A DNA stretch of 37,662 bases from positions 1-37,662 of the forward strand of contig NZ_JAURWA010000156.1 of assembly GCF_030655195.1 (NCBI RefSeq), read 5' to 3'. How positions within the stretch are numbered: position 1 is the stretch's first letter; the number at the start of each line of letters is the position of its first letter. Source of the DNA: Patulibacter sp. Its GTDB lineage: Bacteria > Actinomycetota > Thermoleophilia > Solirubrobacterales > Solirubrobacteraceae. Shown in pieces: positions 7,150 to 15,938 of the stretch. The notes under the pieces were generated by a model. That model saw nothing but the letters and a program-made list of their open reading frames with translations, did not search any database and was not told the origin of the DNA. The translations under genes and the position numbers were made by a program.

Positions 7150-10133
7150 GGCTCGTGCCGCGCCAGGTCACGCGCAGCACCCACCGGATCGGGGCCGTCG
7201 CCCAGAACGCGATGGAGGTCCTGCTGATGGGCGGCCTCCAGACGGGCGACGAGCCCGCGTCCTTCGAGGTCGTCACGCAGCAGCGGATCTACCGGCTGCG
7301 GCGGTACTTCGCCGACGACGCGGACGACGGCGACCGTCCGGCCGTGCTGCTCGTCCCGCCGATGATGCTCGCGACGGAGATCTACGACGTCTCGCCGACG
7401 TCGAGCGCCGTGACCGAGCTGCACGCGCTCGGCCTCGACCCGTGGGTCGTCGACTTCGGGGCGCCCGAGCACGAGGAGGGCGGCCTGGAGCGCACCCTCA
7501 CCGACCACGTCATCGCCGTCTCCGACGCGATCGACCGCGTGCGCGAGGCCACCGGCCGCGACGTGCACCTCACGGGCTACAGCCAGGGCGGCATGTTCTG
7601 CTACCAGGCCGGTGCGCTGCGGCGGAGCGAGGGCATCGCGAGCATCATCACCTTCGGCAGCCCCGTGGACTTCACCGCGCTGCCGTTCGGCATCCCGGAG
7701 CGCCTGGTCGGCGGGATGGCCAACGTCCTGGCCGACCACGTCTTCTCCGAGCGCGCGCTGCCGGGCTGGTTCACGTCCGCGGCGTTCCGGATGCTCGACC
7801 CGGTCAAGACGTTCCAGCAGCGGATCGACTTCCTCCGCCGCCTGGGCGACCGCGACGCGCTGCTGCCCCGCGAGGGCCAGCGCCGGTTCCTCGGCGGCGA
7901 GGGCTTCGTCGCGTGGTCGGGGCCGGCGATCGCCGAGCTGCTGCGTCAGATCGTCGCGCACAACCGCATGATCTCCGGCGGCTTCGTGATCGAGAACCGC
8001 CTCGTGACGCTCGCGGACCTGACCTGCCCGATCCTCGCCTTCCACGGCGAGTTCGACACGATCGGCGTGCCGGACTCCGTCCTGGGCATCCAGCGCGCGA
8101 CGCCGCGCACCGACGCGTGGACGATCGCGGTCCCGACGGGCCACTTCGGCATGGTCGTCGGCTCGTCCGCCAGCAACGTGACGTGGCCGGGCGTCCAGCG
8201 GTGGACCCGCTGGGTGGAGTCCGGGCAGGGCGACGACCCCGCGCCGCCGGAGGACATGGAGCTCATCACGGTCGACGGCCCGCGCGAGCTGACCTCGGGC
8301 CCGACGATCGGCGCGAGCGTCGAGCTGGCGGCCACCACGAGCGTCGGGCTCGCCCGCTCCGCCGTGCGCTCCGCGCGCCGGTCGGGCCGCAACGTCGTCG
8401 GCCTGGCCAACGAGGCCGCTGCCCAACTGCCCCGCATCTTCCGCCTGGAGCAGATCCAGCCGAACACGCGGATGTCGCTCGGGCTGCTGCTCGACGAGCA
8501 GGCGCGCCGCGCGCCGGACGGCGTCCTCTTCCTGTTCGAGGACCGCGCGATCACCCACGCCGCGGCGAAACACCGCATCGACTCCATCGTCCGCGGCCTG
8601 ATCAGCCTCGGCGTGCGGCAGGGGCAGCACATCGGCGTCGTCATGCAGACGCGGCCCTCCGGGCTGGCGACGATCGCGGCGCTCAGCCGCCTCGGGGCGG
8701 TCGCGGTCCTCATGCGTCCCGACGGCGACCTGGCCCGCGAGGCCGAGCTCGGTCAGGTCGAGTCGGTCATCGCCGACCCCGAGCTCGCGACGGAGGCCGC
8801 CCGCACGCTCGGCGTCGACGTCTTCGTCCTCGGCGGCGGCGCGGACCCGCGCGACCTCGGCCCCGGCGTCACCGACATGGAGCGGATCGACCCCGACGAG
8901 GTGCGGGTCCCCGCCTGGTACCGCCCCAACGCGGGGCGCGCCGTGGACCCCGGCTTCGTGGTCTTCTCGGGCGAGGGGCGCAGCACGCGCGCCAAGCGGA
9001 TCACGAACCACCGCTGGGCGCTGTCGGCCTTCGGCACCGCGACCGCCGCGTCCCTGTCGCCGTCGGACACGGTCTACGCCGTCACGCCGCTGCACCACCC
9101 CTCGGGCCTCCTGACGTCGGTCGGCGGCGCCGTCGCCTCCGGCGCCCGCATCGCCCTGGCGCGCGACTTCGACACCGCCACCTTCTGGGACGAGGTCCGC
9201 CGCTACGGCGTCACCGTCGTCTCGTACACCTGGACGCTGCTGCGCGACCTCACCGAGGCGCCGCCGCACCCCGCCGAGGCGCACAACCCCGTCCGCCTGT
9301 TCATCGGCTCGGGCATGCCCCGCGGTCTGTGGCTGCGGGTGCTGGACCGCTTCGGCCCGGGCGGGCCGGCCGCGGCGACCCGCGCGCGGGTGCTCGAGTT
9401 CTACGCGTCGACCGAGGGCGACGCCGTGCTGGCCAACGTCTCGTCGCGCCCGGGCTCGAAGGGCCGCCGGCTGCCCGGCAGCGCCGAGATCCGTCTCGCG
9501 CGGTGGGACGCCGAGGCGGGGACGCTGCTCGAGGGCCCCGACGGCTTCGTGCTGCCGGCCGAGCGCGGGCAGATCGGCATGCTCCTGGCGCGCGTGCGCA
9601 CCTCCGTCGAGGTCGCCCCGGGCGCGCCGCTGCGCGGCGTGTTCGCCCGCGGCGACGCCTGGCACGTCACCGGCGACCTCTTCCGCGAGGACGAGCAGGG
9701 CGACCTCTGGCTGGTGGACCACGCCCAGGCGGCGATCCACACCGACCGCGGCATCGCCTACGCGTTCCCGATCCACGACGCGCTCGGCGGGCTGCCGGCC
9801 GTCGACCTCTCCGTCGTCTACGGCGTGGACGGTCCCGACGGGAGCCTCGCGATCACCGCCGTGACCGTCCGCGACGGGTACGAGCTGACGCCGGGCGACC
9901 TGACCGCGGCGATGGAGCAGGTCGAGGGCGGCTGCCGCCCCGACATCGTCCACGTCGTCGACGAGATCCCGGTGACGACCTGGTACCGCCCGATGACCGG
10001 CGAGCTCCGGGCGGCCGGCATCCCAAAGGTCCGCCGTCCCGCCCGGGCCTGGGCGCTGGACCGCGAGACCGACACGTACGTGCCGCTCACCGCCGCCGTG
10101 CGCAAGCGGCTGGTGGACGCCACGCCGGCCTGA
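7146..10133 (+). CDS. PhaC-like alpha/beta hydrolase fused to AMP-binding (acyl-CoA synthetase-like) domain
   Basis: A 995-aa two-domain protein. Residues about 30-370 form an alpha/beta hydrolase related to PHA synthases: VLLVPPMM (67-74), nucleophile elbow GYSQGG (144-149, Ser146 where PHA synthases have Cys), an acid in HGEFD and a His in TGHFGMV. Residues about 430-995 form an adenylate-forming domain of the fatty-acyl-CoA ligase type, with FYASTEG (752-758) and TGDLF (842-846). Its phosphate-binding loop is altered (FSGEGRSTRAK, 607-617, for the usual SGTTGxPK), and the C-terminal lysine motif reads MTGELR (950-955) with Glu in place of Lys. Similar fusions occur in actinobacteria and are usually called acyl-CoA synthetases. 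Thioester formation is therefore doubtful here; a lipid-related role is likely. Confidence 0.85.
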   Translation: MRLVPRQVTRSTHRIGAVAQNAMEVLLMGGLQTGDEPASFEVVTQQRIYRLRRYFADDADDGDRPAVLLVPPMMLATEIYDVSPTSSAVTELHALGLDPWVVDFGAPEHEEGGLERTLTDHVIAVSDAIDRVREATGRDVHLTGYSQGGMFCYQAGALRRSEGIASIITFGSPVDFTALPFGIPERLVGGMANVLADHVFSERALPGWFTSAAFRMLDPVKTFQQRIDFLRRLGDRDALLPREGQRRFLGGEGFVAWSGPAIAELLRQIVAHNRMISGGFVIENRLVTLADLTCPILAFHGEFDTIGVPDSVLGIQRATPRTDAWTIAVPTGHFGMVVGSSASNVTWPGVQRWTRWVESGQGDDPAPPEDMELITVDGPRELTSGPTIGASVELAATTSVGLARSAVRSARRSGRNVVGLANEAAAQLPRIFRLEQIQPNTRMSLGLLLDEQARRAPDGVLFLFEDRAITHAAAKHRIDSIVRGLISLGVRQGQHIGVVMQTRPSGLATIAALSRLGAVAVLMRPDGDLAREAELGQVESVIADPELATEAARTLGVDVFVLGGGADPRDLGPGVTDMERIDPDEVRVPAWYRPNAGRAVDPGFVVFSGEGRSTRAKRITNHRWALSAFGTATAASLSPSDTVYAVTPLHHPSGLLTSVGGAVASGARIALARDFDTATFWDEVRRYGVTVVSYTWTLLRDLTEAPPHPAEAHNPVRLFIGSGMPRGLWLRVLDRFGPGGPAAATRARVLEFYASTEGDAVLANVSSRPGSKGRRLPGSAEIRLARWDAEAGTLLEGPDGFVLPAERGQIGMLLARVRTSVEVAPGAPLRGVFARGDAWHVTGDLFREDEQGDLWLVDHAQAAIHTDRGIAYAFPIHDALGGLPAVDLSVVYGVDGPDGSLAITAVTVRDGYELTPGDLTAAMEQVEGGCRPDIVHVVDEIPVTTWYRPMTGELRAAGIPKVRRPARAWALDRETDTYVPLTAAVRKRLVDATPA

Positions 10134-10154
10134 TCGGGTGGCCGGGGCGGCCGC

Positions 10155-10160
10155 TACCGT
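10155..10160 (+). promoter_or_regulatory. -10 element, leaderless, of ltrA-like gene
   Basis: TACCGT ends 8 nt before the ATG at 10169; no ribosome binding site is present. Confidence 0.55.
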
Positions 10161-10168
10161 TCCCGGCC

Positions 10169-11356
10169 ATGAGCACCACGACCGGCCTGCGGCGGGCCAC
10201 CGACGGCGTCGCGCAACCACGGGCGACGACGCTCGAGCTGTTCTACGATCTCGTCTTCGTCTTCGCGATCACGCAGGTCTCCCACTTCCTGCTGGAGGAC
10301 CTGACGTGGACCCGGGCGGCGCAGGCGGGCCTGATCCTGCTGGTCGTCGTGTGGTCCTGGAACTTCACGACGTGGGCGACGAACGAGCTGGACCCGGAGC
10401 TGCTCGGGGTCCGGGTGCTCCTGCTGGCGCTCATGCTCGCCAGCCTGCTGATGGCGATCGCGATCCCGGAGGCGTTCGGCGACCGCGCGCCGCTGTTCGC
10501 CCTCGCGTACGTCGCGATCCAGGTGGGGCGCCACACGTTCCTCACCTTCGCGGCGGCGGCCCGGGGGACGAACCAGCGCGAGCGCGCCGGACGCATCCTC
10601 GCGTGGTTCGTCGCGGCCGGCGTGCTCTGGATCGCCGGGGCGTTCGCCGACGGCGGGGCCCGGACGGTGCTGTGGGTCCTGGCGCTCCTCGTCGACTACG
10701 GCGGGCCGCTCGTGTTCTTCTGGGTCCCCGGCCGGCCGCGGCTGTCGGGTGCCTCGTGGGACGTCAGCCCCGGGCACATGGCGGAGCGGTTCCAGCTCTT
10801 CGTGATCATCGCGCTGGGCGAGAGCATCGTCATCACCGGGGCGACGGCCGCCGACCACGCCCTGGACGCCGAGGCCGTCGCGGCGCTCGTCGTCGCGTTC
10901 CTCGGCTCCGGTGCGCTCTGGTGGCTCTACTTCACCTCCGTCGGCCGGATCGCGGAGGAGACGATCGAGCACGCCGAGGACCCCGGCCGCATCGCCCGCG
11001 ACGTCTACACCTACCTGCACGTGCTCCTGATCGGCGCGATCGTGGTGTCGGCGGTCGGCGACGAGGTCGTCCTCGCGCACCCGACGGACGTGCTGCACAC
11101 GCCGGAGCTCCTGGCCGTCGTCGCCGGGCCGGTGCTCTACCTCGTCGCCCAGCTCCTGATCCGCCTGCGGATCGCGGGCACGCTCAGCGTCCCGCGGACG
11201 ACGGCGATCGTCGCCTGCGTCCTGATCGGCCTGCTCGGCACGCAGGTCTCCGCGCTGGTCACCGCGGGGCTGCTGGTCCTCGTCCTCGTCGCGTTGATCG
11301 TCTGGGACGAGCGCACCGCCCGTCGCAACGCCCTGGACACGGCGCACTGCGGCTGA
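10169..11356 (+). CDS. Low-temperature-requirement A (LtrA) family membrane protein
   Basis: A 395-aa integral membrane protein with about ten hydrophobic segments. The family hallmarks are clear: ELFYDLVFVFAITQVSH at about residues 24-40 and ERFQLFVIIALGESIVITG in the middle. LtrA was named from a Listeria mutant unable to grow in the cold; its biochemical role is unknown. The ATG was chosen because it follows a TACCGT element by 8 nt; a far longer frame through this start is a shadow of the upstream gene. It starts 36 nt after the hydrolase-synthetase fusion but appears to have its own promoter, and converges on the next gene. Confidence 0.9.
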   Translation: MSTTTGLRRATDGVAQPRATTLELFYDLVFVFAITQVSHFLLEDLTWTRAAQAGLILLVVVWSWNFTTWATNELDPELLGVRVLLLALMLASLLMAIAIPEAFGDRAPLFALAYVAIQVGRHTFLTFAAAARGTNQRERAGRILAWFVAAGVLWIAGAFADGGARTVLWVLALLVDYGGPLVFFWVPGRPRLSGASWDVSPGHMAERFQLFVIIALGESIVITGATAADHALDAEAVAALVVAFLGSGALWWLYFTSVGRIAEETIEHAEDPGRIARDVYTYLHVLLIGAIVVSAVGDEVVLAHPTDVLHTPELLAVVAGPVLYLVAQLLIRLRIAGTLSVPRTTAIVACVLIGLLGTQVSALVTAGLLVLVLVALIVWDERTARRNALDTAHCG

Positions 11357-11457
11357 GGAGACCGTCCGTCGGGTGGGCACCGCCGGCCCGGCCCGGTCGT
11401 CCGCCCGGCGCCGCCGCGGGACCCGTCAGCGCCGGCCCGTCCGGTCGGCGTCCCCGC

Positions 11458-12381
11458 TCAGGCGTCCGGGCGGTCCCGCAGGAGCGCCCGGAAGCGGTCC
11501 GGGTCGGCGAGGGCCGGCTCGGTGGTGTCGAGGAAGTCGCGCAGCGCGGCGGTCAGCTCGACCGGCGCCTCGAGCGGCGGGAAGTGCCCGACGCCGGGCA
11601 GGAGCACGAGGCGACTGCCGGGCATCGCCGCGTGCGCCCGGCGGCCGTGGCCCGCGGGGATGATCGGGTCGTCGGCGCCCCAGACGATCAGCGTCGGCAT
11701 CGCCGCCGCGAGGTAGAGCCGGTCGCCCGCGAAGACGCGCTGGCCGACGGGTCCGACGACGGCGCGGAGGGTGGCGAGGAACGCGGTGCGGGTCTCCCGG
11801 TCCGCCAGCGCGGCGACGCTGCGCCCGAGCTCGCGGGTGGGCGCGCTCAGGCGCTCCGGGCGCAGCAGCCCGACGGCGCCGAGCGCGCGGCCTCCGCCCC
11901 GGGCGACGAGCCCGAGCCCGGCCGTGACGACCTCGGAGCCCGGCAGGGCGGCGCTGCGCAGCGCGAGCGCGACGCTGCGGCCCAGGCCGCCGGCCGAGAC
12001 CAGGACGAGGCGCTCGCAGTGCTCCGGGAAGAGGTACGAGAACTGCATCGCGACGCCGCCGCCGAGCGAGTGCCCGACGACCGTGGCGCGCTCGATGCCC
12101 AGGGCGAGGAGCAGATCGCGGAGCGTCGCGGCCATCGCGCCGACGGAGTAGTCCCCCGCCGAGCGGCCCGAGCGGCCGTGGCCCGGCAGGTCGGGGGCGA
12201 TCACGGTGTGCGTCGTCGCCAGCTCGGGGAGCACGGCGTCCCAGACGGCGTTGGTCCCGGCGATCCCGTGCACGAGCAGCACGACGGGTCCGGTCCCGGC
12301 ACGGCGGAAGGCGACGTCGTGGCCGTGCAGGTCGATCACCACGTCGTCCACGGCGGTGGCTGGGCGGCGGGTCGAAGCCAT
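11458..12381 (-). CDS. Alpha/beta hydrolase (serine type)
   Basis: A 307-aa soluble hydrolase with a complete Ser-Asp-His triad: oxyanion HG in LLVHGIAG (35-42), nucleophile Ser105 in GHSLGGG, acid in WGADDPIIP and His in GVGHFPPLEAP. This fits the esterase/C-C hydrolase/haloperoxidase-like branch; the substrate cannot be told. It lies 9 nt downstream of the response regulator on the same strand, yet has its own -10 element overlapping the regulator's stop codon. It contrasts with the Asp-nucleophile enzyme at 6008-6967. Confidence 0.88.
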   Translation of the reverse strand: MASTRRPATAVDDVVIDLHGHDVAFRRAGTGPVVLLVHGIAGTNAVWDAVLPELATTHTVIAPDLPGHGRSGRSAGDYSVGAMAATLRDLLLALGIERATVVGHSLGGGVAMQFSYLFPEHCERLVLVSAGGLGRSVALALRSAALPGSEVVTAGLGLVARGGGRALGAVGLLRPERLSAPTRELGRSVAALADRETRTAFLATLRAVVGPVGQRVFAGDRLYLAAAMPTLIVWGADDPIIPAGHGRRAHAAMPGSRLVLLPGVGHFPPLEAPVELTAALRDFLDTTEPALADPDRFRALLRDRPDA

Positions 12382-12387
12382 CCCGGC

Positions 12388-12393
12388 AGCCTA
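12388..12393 (-). promoter_or_regulatory. -10 element, leaderless, of hydrolase gene
   Basis: TAGGCT ends 6 nt before the ATG at 12381. Its first three bases are the TAG stop codon of the response regulator. Confidence 0.5.
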
Positions 12394-13095
12394 GAGCGTG
12401 GGCTCCGGGGCCCCCTCCGCCACCCGGTAGAGGTGCTCGGGTCGCCCCGTGGCGCCGTAGCGCAGGTCCAGCGCGACGGTGCCCGTCCGCGTCAGCGCCG
12501 CCAGGTGGCGCTGGGCGGTCGCGCGGCTGACGCCGACGGCCTCCGCGACGTCCGTCGCCGTGCGCTCGCCCCCGGCGGCCCGCAGCGCCTCCAGGATCCG
12601 CCGCGCTGTGGGCGGCCCGTCGCCCTCCGGGGCCGGGCGCTCCGGTGCCCCGGACCGGAGCGCGAAGAGGCGGTCGATCTCGCGTTGGTCGACCTCGAGC
12701 GCGGCGTCCCGGCGCACCCCGGCCTGCAGGCGGGACCACGCCTGCAGCCGCGCGCGCAGGACCGCGAAGTCGACGGGCTTGAGGAGGTAGTGCAGCGCGC
12801 CGGCCCGCACGGCGGAGCGGACCGAGGCGAGGTCGCGCGCCGCGGTGAGCATCAGGACGTCGGGGGCGCCGTCGCGGGCGCCTCGCAGGCGCCGCAGCAG
12901 GTCGATGCCGTCCGCGTCGGGCAGGTAGCGGTCCAGCAGGACGAGCTCGGGCCGGTGCTTCTGGACGGCGTCCAGCGCCGCGGCGGCGCCGTGGACCTGG
13001 GCGACGACCCGCAGGCCCGGGACCGTCCCGACGACCTCGGCGTGGAGCGCCGCGACCCGGAAGTCGTCGTCGACGACGAGCACCCCGAGCGTCAC
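12391..13095 (-). CDS. CitB/DcuR-family response regulator
   Basis: A 234-aa two-component regulator. The receiver domain (about 3-120) has acidic pocket Asp9-Asp11, phospho-acceptor Asp55 in LVLLDRYLPDADG, Thr84 and Lys106. The C-terminal DNA-binding domain includes GVSRATAQRHLAAL (about 188-201), the HTH layout of CitB/DpiA/DcuR regulators of carboxylate metabolism. Its GTG overlaps the kinase stop by 4 nt (GTGA). It probably activates the divergent tctCBA genes when its kinase senses a carboxylate; that link rests on gene position and family knowledge. Confidence 0.93.
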   Translation of the reverse strand: MTLGVLVVDDDFRVAALHAEVVGTVPGLRVVAQVHGAAAALDAVQKHRPELVLLDRYLPDADGIDLLRRLRGARDGAPDVLMLTAARDLASVRSAVRAGALHYLLKPVDFAVLRARLQAWSRLQAGVRRDAALEVDQREIDRLFALRSGAPERPAPEGDGPPTARRILEALRAAGGERTATDVAEAVGVSRATAQRHLAALTRTGTVALDLRYGATGRPEHLYRVAEGAPEPTL

Positions 13096-14744
13096 GAGCG
13101 GTCCCCGGGGGCGTCGGGGGCGTGGGCCCCGGGCCGGCCGCCGACGGCGGCCGTCGCCCCGTCGTCCTGGCGGATCGCCCCGGGCACCCACGCCGTGAAG
13201 ACCGCGCCCGGGGCCCCGTCCTCCGCGTCCTCGACCGCGACGTCGCCCCCGCGGCGCAGGACGAGCTGGCGGACCAGCGAGAGGCCCACGCCCCGGCCCT
13301 CGGCGGCCTTCGTGGACCACCCGGGGGAGAAGACGGCCTCGCGGTCGGCCTCGGCCACGCCGGGGCCGGTGTCGCGGACCCAGACCACCAGCGCGTCGGC
13401 CTCCACGGCGAGGCCGACGACCACGCGCGCGTTGGGCCCGCCCGCGGCCGCGTCGATCGCGTTGTCGACGAGGTTGCCGACGATCGTCAGGACCTCGCGG
13501 GGGTCGCGCAGCGCGCCGTGCAGGCCGCTGTCGGGGGCCAGGTCGAGCGCGACCCCGCGCTCGCCCGCGATCGTCGCCTTGGCCAGCAGCAGCGCGGCGA
13601 CCCGGGGCTCGCCGATCCGCTCGGCGATCTCGTGGCGCAGGCCGACGTCGGTGTCGCTGATCTCGGCGATGAACGCCCGTGCGTCCTCGGGGTGGCCGAG
13701 GGCCAGCAGCCCGGCGATGGTGTGCAACCGGCCGGCGAACTCGTGCGCCTGGGCGCGGAGGGCGTCGGTGAGGCCGCGGACGCTGTCGAGCTCGCGCACC
13801 AGGTCGTCGAGCTCGGTGCGGTCGCGGAGCGTCGCGACCGCACCCAGGTCGCGACCGTCGCGCCGCACGGCCATCCGGTTGACGACCACGACGCGGTCGC
13901 CGTGCACGAGCAGCTCGTCCGTCCCCGGGCCGGCGCCGGCCAGGAGCGCGCCGAGCGGGGTCCCGCCGGCGACGTCGCCCACCGTGCGGCCGACGTCCCC
14001 CGGGGTCAGGCCGGTCAGCCGCGTGGCCTGGTCGTTGACGAGCCGCAGACGGCCCGCCGGGTCGACCACGACGACGCCCTCGCGGATCCCGTGCAGCATC
14101 GCCTCGTGCTCCTGCACCAGACCGGTGAGCTCGTCGAGCTCGAGGCCGAAGGTCTGTCGCTTCAGGCGTCGGGCGAGCAGCAACGATGCGCCGACGCCCA
14201 GCGCGAGGGCGCCGGACAGGTAGAGGGCGAGCACCGGGACGAGGGTCCGCAGCTCGCGGCGCAGCGCGCGGACGTGGATCCCGACGGAGACCGCGCCCAC
14301 GATCCGCCCGCCCTCGCGCAGCGGGACCTTCGCCCGGGCCGACCGCCCCAGGGTGCCGGTCTCGACGGCCAGCACCGTGCCGCCGCGGAGCGCCTCGGTC
14401 GGGTCGGTGCTGACGGGGCGGCCGATCCGCCGCGGGTCGGGGTGCGACACGCGGATGCCCCGGGCGTCGGTGACGACGACGAAGGTCGTGCCGGTCGATC
14501 GCCGGATCGCCTCGGCCCGGCGCTGGACCGCGCCGTCGTAGTCCCCCTGCGCCACCGCTCGCGCGATCTCCGGCGTGGCGGCGACGGAACGGGCGACGAG
14601 CAGCGCGCGCTCCTCGTACTGGTCGTCCAGCCGCGACTGGGTGCCGACGAGCGCGAGGACGAAGCCGAGGCCGAGCGTGCCGACGAGGATCAGCAGCTGG
14701 AAGGCCAGGATCTGGCCCGAGAGGCGGCGGGGCCGGCGACGCAC
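13092..14744 (-). CDS. CitA/DcuS-family sensor histidine kinase
   Basis: A 550-aa membrane sensor. TM1 is about residues 12-34 and TM2 about 168-191; between them an extracytoplasmic PAS-like (PDC) domain of about 130 residues should bind a carboxylate. A cytoplasmic PAS domain (about 205-310) leads to the H-box AQAHEFAGRLHTI with His334, then N-box LVDNAIDAA, DTGPGV and GRGVGLSLV of the ATPase domain. Family members usually read QNHEFMNKLHTI; here both Asn are replaced (Ala333, Gly338). The start is a GTG at 14744 with no strong ribosome binding site. The gene is co-transcribed with the regulator and divergent from tctC. Confidence 0.93.
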   Translation of the reverse strand: MRRRPRRLSGQILAFQLLILVGTLGLGFVLALVGTQSRLDDQYEERALLVARSVAATPEIARAVAQGDYDGAVQRRAEAIRRSTGTTFVVVTDARGIRVSHPDPRRIGRPVSTDPTEALRGGTVLAVETGTLGRSARAKVPLREGGRIVGAVSVGIHVRALRRELRTLVPVLALYLSGALALGVGASLLLARRLKRQTFGLELDELTGLVQEHEAMLHGIREGVVVVDPAGRLRLVNDQATRLTGLTPGDVGRTVGDVAGGTPLGALLAGAGPGTDELLVHGDRVVVVNRMAVRRDGRDLGAVATLRDRTELDDLVRELDSVRGLTDALRAQAHEFAGRLHTIAGLLALGHPEDARAFIAEISDTDVGLRHEIAERIGEPRVAALLLAKATIAGERGVALDLAPDSGLHGALRDPREVLTIVGNLVDNAIDAAAGGPNARVVVGLAVEADALVVWVRDTGPGVAEADREAVFSPGWSTKAAEGRGVGLSLVRQLVLRRGGDVAVEDAEDGAPGAVFTAWVPGAIRQDDGATAAVGGRPGAHAPDAPGDRS

Positions 14745-14785
14745 GGGGAGCAGTCTCGCAGTCCGCGGCCCGGCGTGAGCGAAAT

Positions 14786-14837
14786 GCGCAGAACGCGCGC
14801 AACGGGCAGATCGCGCGCAGCGAGCGCAAGCGTTGCG
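14786..14837. promoter_or_regulatory. Control region between citA-like kinase and tctC
   Basis: Four GCGCAR repeats start at 14786, 14797, 14815 and 14824; the last flows into the perfect inverted repeat CGCAA-GCG-TTGCG (14825-14837). This is a plausible response-regulator binding region. Downstream, TTGCGT (14833-14838) with TACGTT about 18 bp further could serve as the tctC promoter, although the match to consensus is weak. Confidence 0.4.
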
Positions 14838-14930
14838 TGACGCCGCGCACAGGCCCTACGTTGCGGCCAGTGGGACGAGGGTCGGGCGGCGCACCCCGCG
14901 CCCCGACGACGTCCGGAGGAGAGCGAAGCG

Positions 14931-15938
14931 ATGTCGAACACCACCTTGCGCTGGGCGATCGGCGGCCTGCTGGCCGTCCTCTGCCTCGTCGCGGTCGCGA
15001 TGCCCGGCGGCGAGTCGGGCGGCGACGACGGTCCCTACCCGGGCCGCCGCATCTCGATCATGGCCCCGGCCGATCCCGGCGGCGGGTGGGACACCACCGC
15101 CCGCGCGCTGCAGTCGACGATCCGCGAGGAGTTCGCCGAGAACGGCGGCGCCGACGTCTACAACGTGGGCGGCGCCGGCGGCACGCTCGGGCTCTCGCAG
15201 CTCGTCTCGAAGGCCGACGGCGACCCGTACCAGCTGATGGTCATGGGCCTCGTGATGCTCGGCGCGATCGAGACGAACCGCTCGCCGGTGTCCGTCGACG
15301 ACGTCACGCCGATCGCCACCCTGACGACCGACGCCGAGGTCCTGGCGGTCCCGGCGGCGTCGCCGCTGAAGGACGTCGACGACCTCGTGGCTGCGCTCAA
15401 GCGCGACCCGGGCGCGGTCCGCTTCGGCGGCGGCTCCGCCGGCGGCACGGACCAGCTGCTGGTCGGCGAGCTCGCCAAGACCGTCGGCGTCGAGCCGGCA
15501 CGCACGACCTACATCGCGCACTCCGGCGGCGGCGAGGCGGTGACCGCGATCCTCTCGGGCTCCGTCGACGTCGGCGTGTCCGGCATCTCGGACTTCCAGA
15601 GCCAGATCGAGGCGGGCAAGATGCGGGTCCTCGCGGTCTCCGCGCCGACGAGCACGAAGATCGACGGCAAGGCGCTGCCGACCCTGAAGGAGTCGGGCGT
15701 CGACCTGGAGCTGACGAACTGGCGCGGCATCGTCGCGCCGCCCGGCATCACCGCGGAGCAGCGCGCGAAGGTCACCGCCTTCGTGCAGCGGGTCGTCGCG
15801 TCGAAGACGTGGGAGGAGAACCTCGGGCGGTTCGACTGGACGCCGTTCGTGCGCACCGGTCCGCAGCTCGACGCGTTCGTCGACACGGAGCAGCGACGGG
15901 TGAAGACCGTCGTCTCCGACCTGGGACTGGGGGAGTAG
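14931..15938 (+). CDS. tctC: Tripartite tricarboxylate transporter substrate-binding protein (TctC/Bug family)
   Basis: A 335-aa extracytoplasmic binding protein. An N-terminal hydrophobic segment (about 8-24) exports or anchors it; Cys18 is not in a good lipobox because residues before it are Ala-Val-Leu. Mature features match the Bug/TctC fold: ISIMAPADPGGGWDTTARAL near the start and VRFGGGSAGGTDQL in the middle, both in the ligand-binding clefts of this family. A GGAGGAGAG ribosome binding site precedes the ATG. It heads the tctCBA operon and delivers a carboxylate to TctAB. The substrate (citrate or another di-/tricarboxylate) is not visible from sequence. Confidence 0.94.
   Translation: MSNTTLRWAIGGLLAVLCLVAVAMPGGESGGDDGPYPGRRISIMAPADPGGGWDTTARALQSTIREEFAENGGADVYNVGGAGGTLGLSQLVSKADGDPYQLMVMGLVMLGAIETNRSPVSVDDVTPIATLTTDAEVLAVPAASPLKDVDDLVAALKRDPGAVRFGGGSAGGTDQLLVGELAKTVGVEPARTTYIAHSGGGEAVTAILSGSVDVGVSGISDFQSQIEAGKMRVLAVSAPTSTKIDGKALPTLKESGVDLELTNWRGIVAPPGITAEQRAKVTAFVQRVVASKTWEENLGRFDWTPFVRTGPQLDAFVDTEQRRVKTVVSDLGLGE

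Noticed and set aside
6999..10220. A 1073-codon open frame antisense to the hydrolase-synthetase fusion
   Set aside because: It is a by-product of GC-rich third positions: the sense frame has clear domains, while the antisense reading is low-complexity Arg/Asp/Gly/Ala/Val with no motif. The same applies to other long antisense frames, for example opposite the kinase and the GGDEF-EAL gene.
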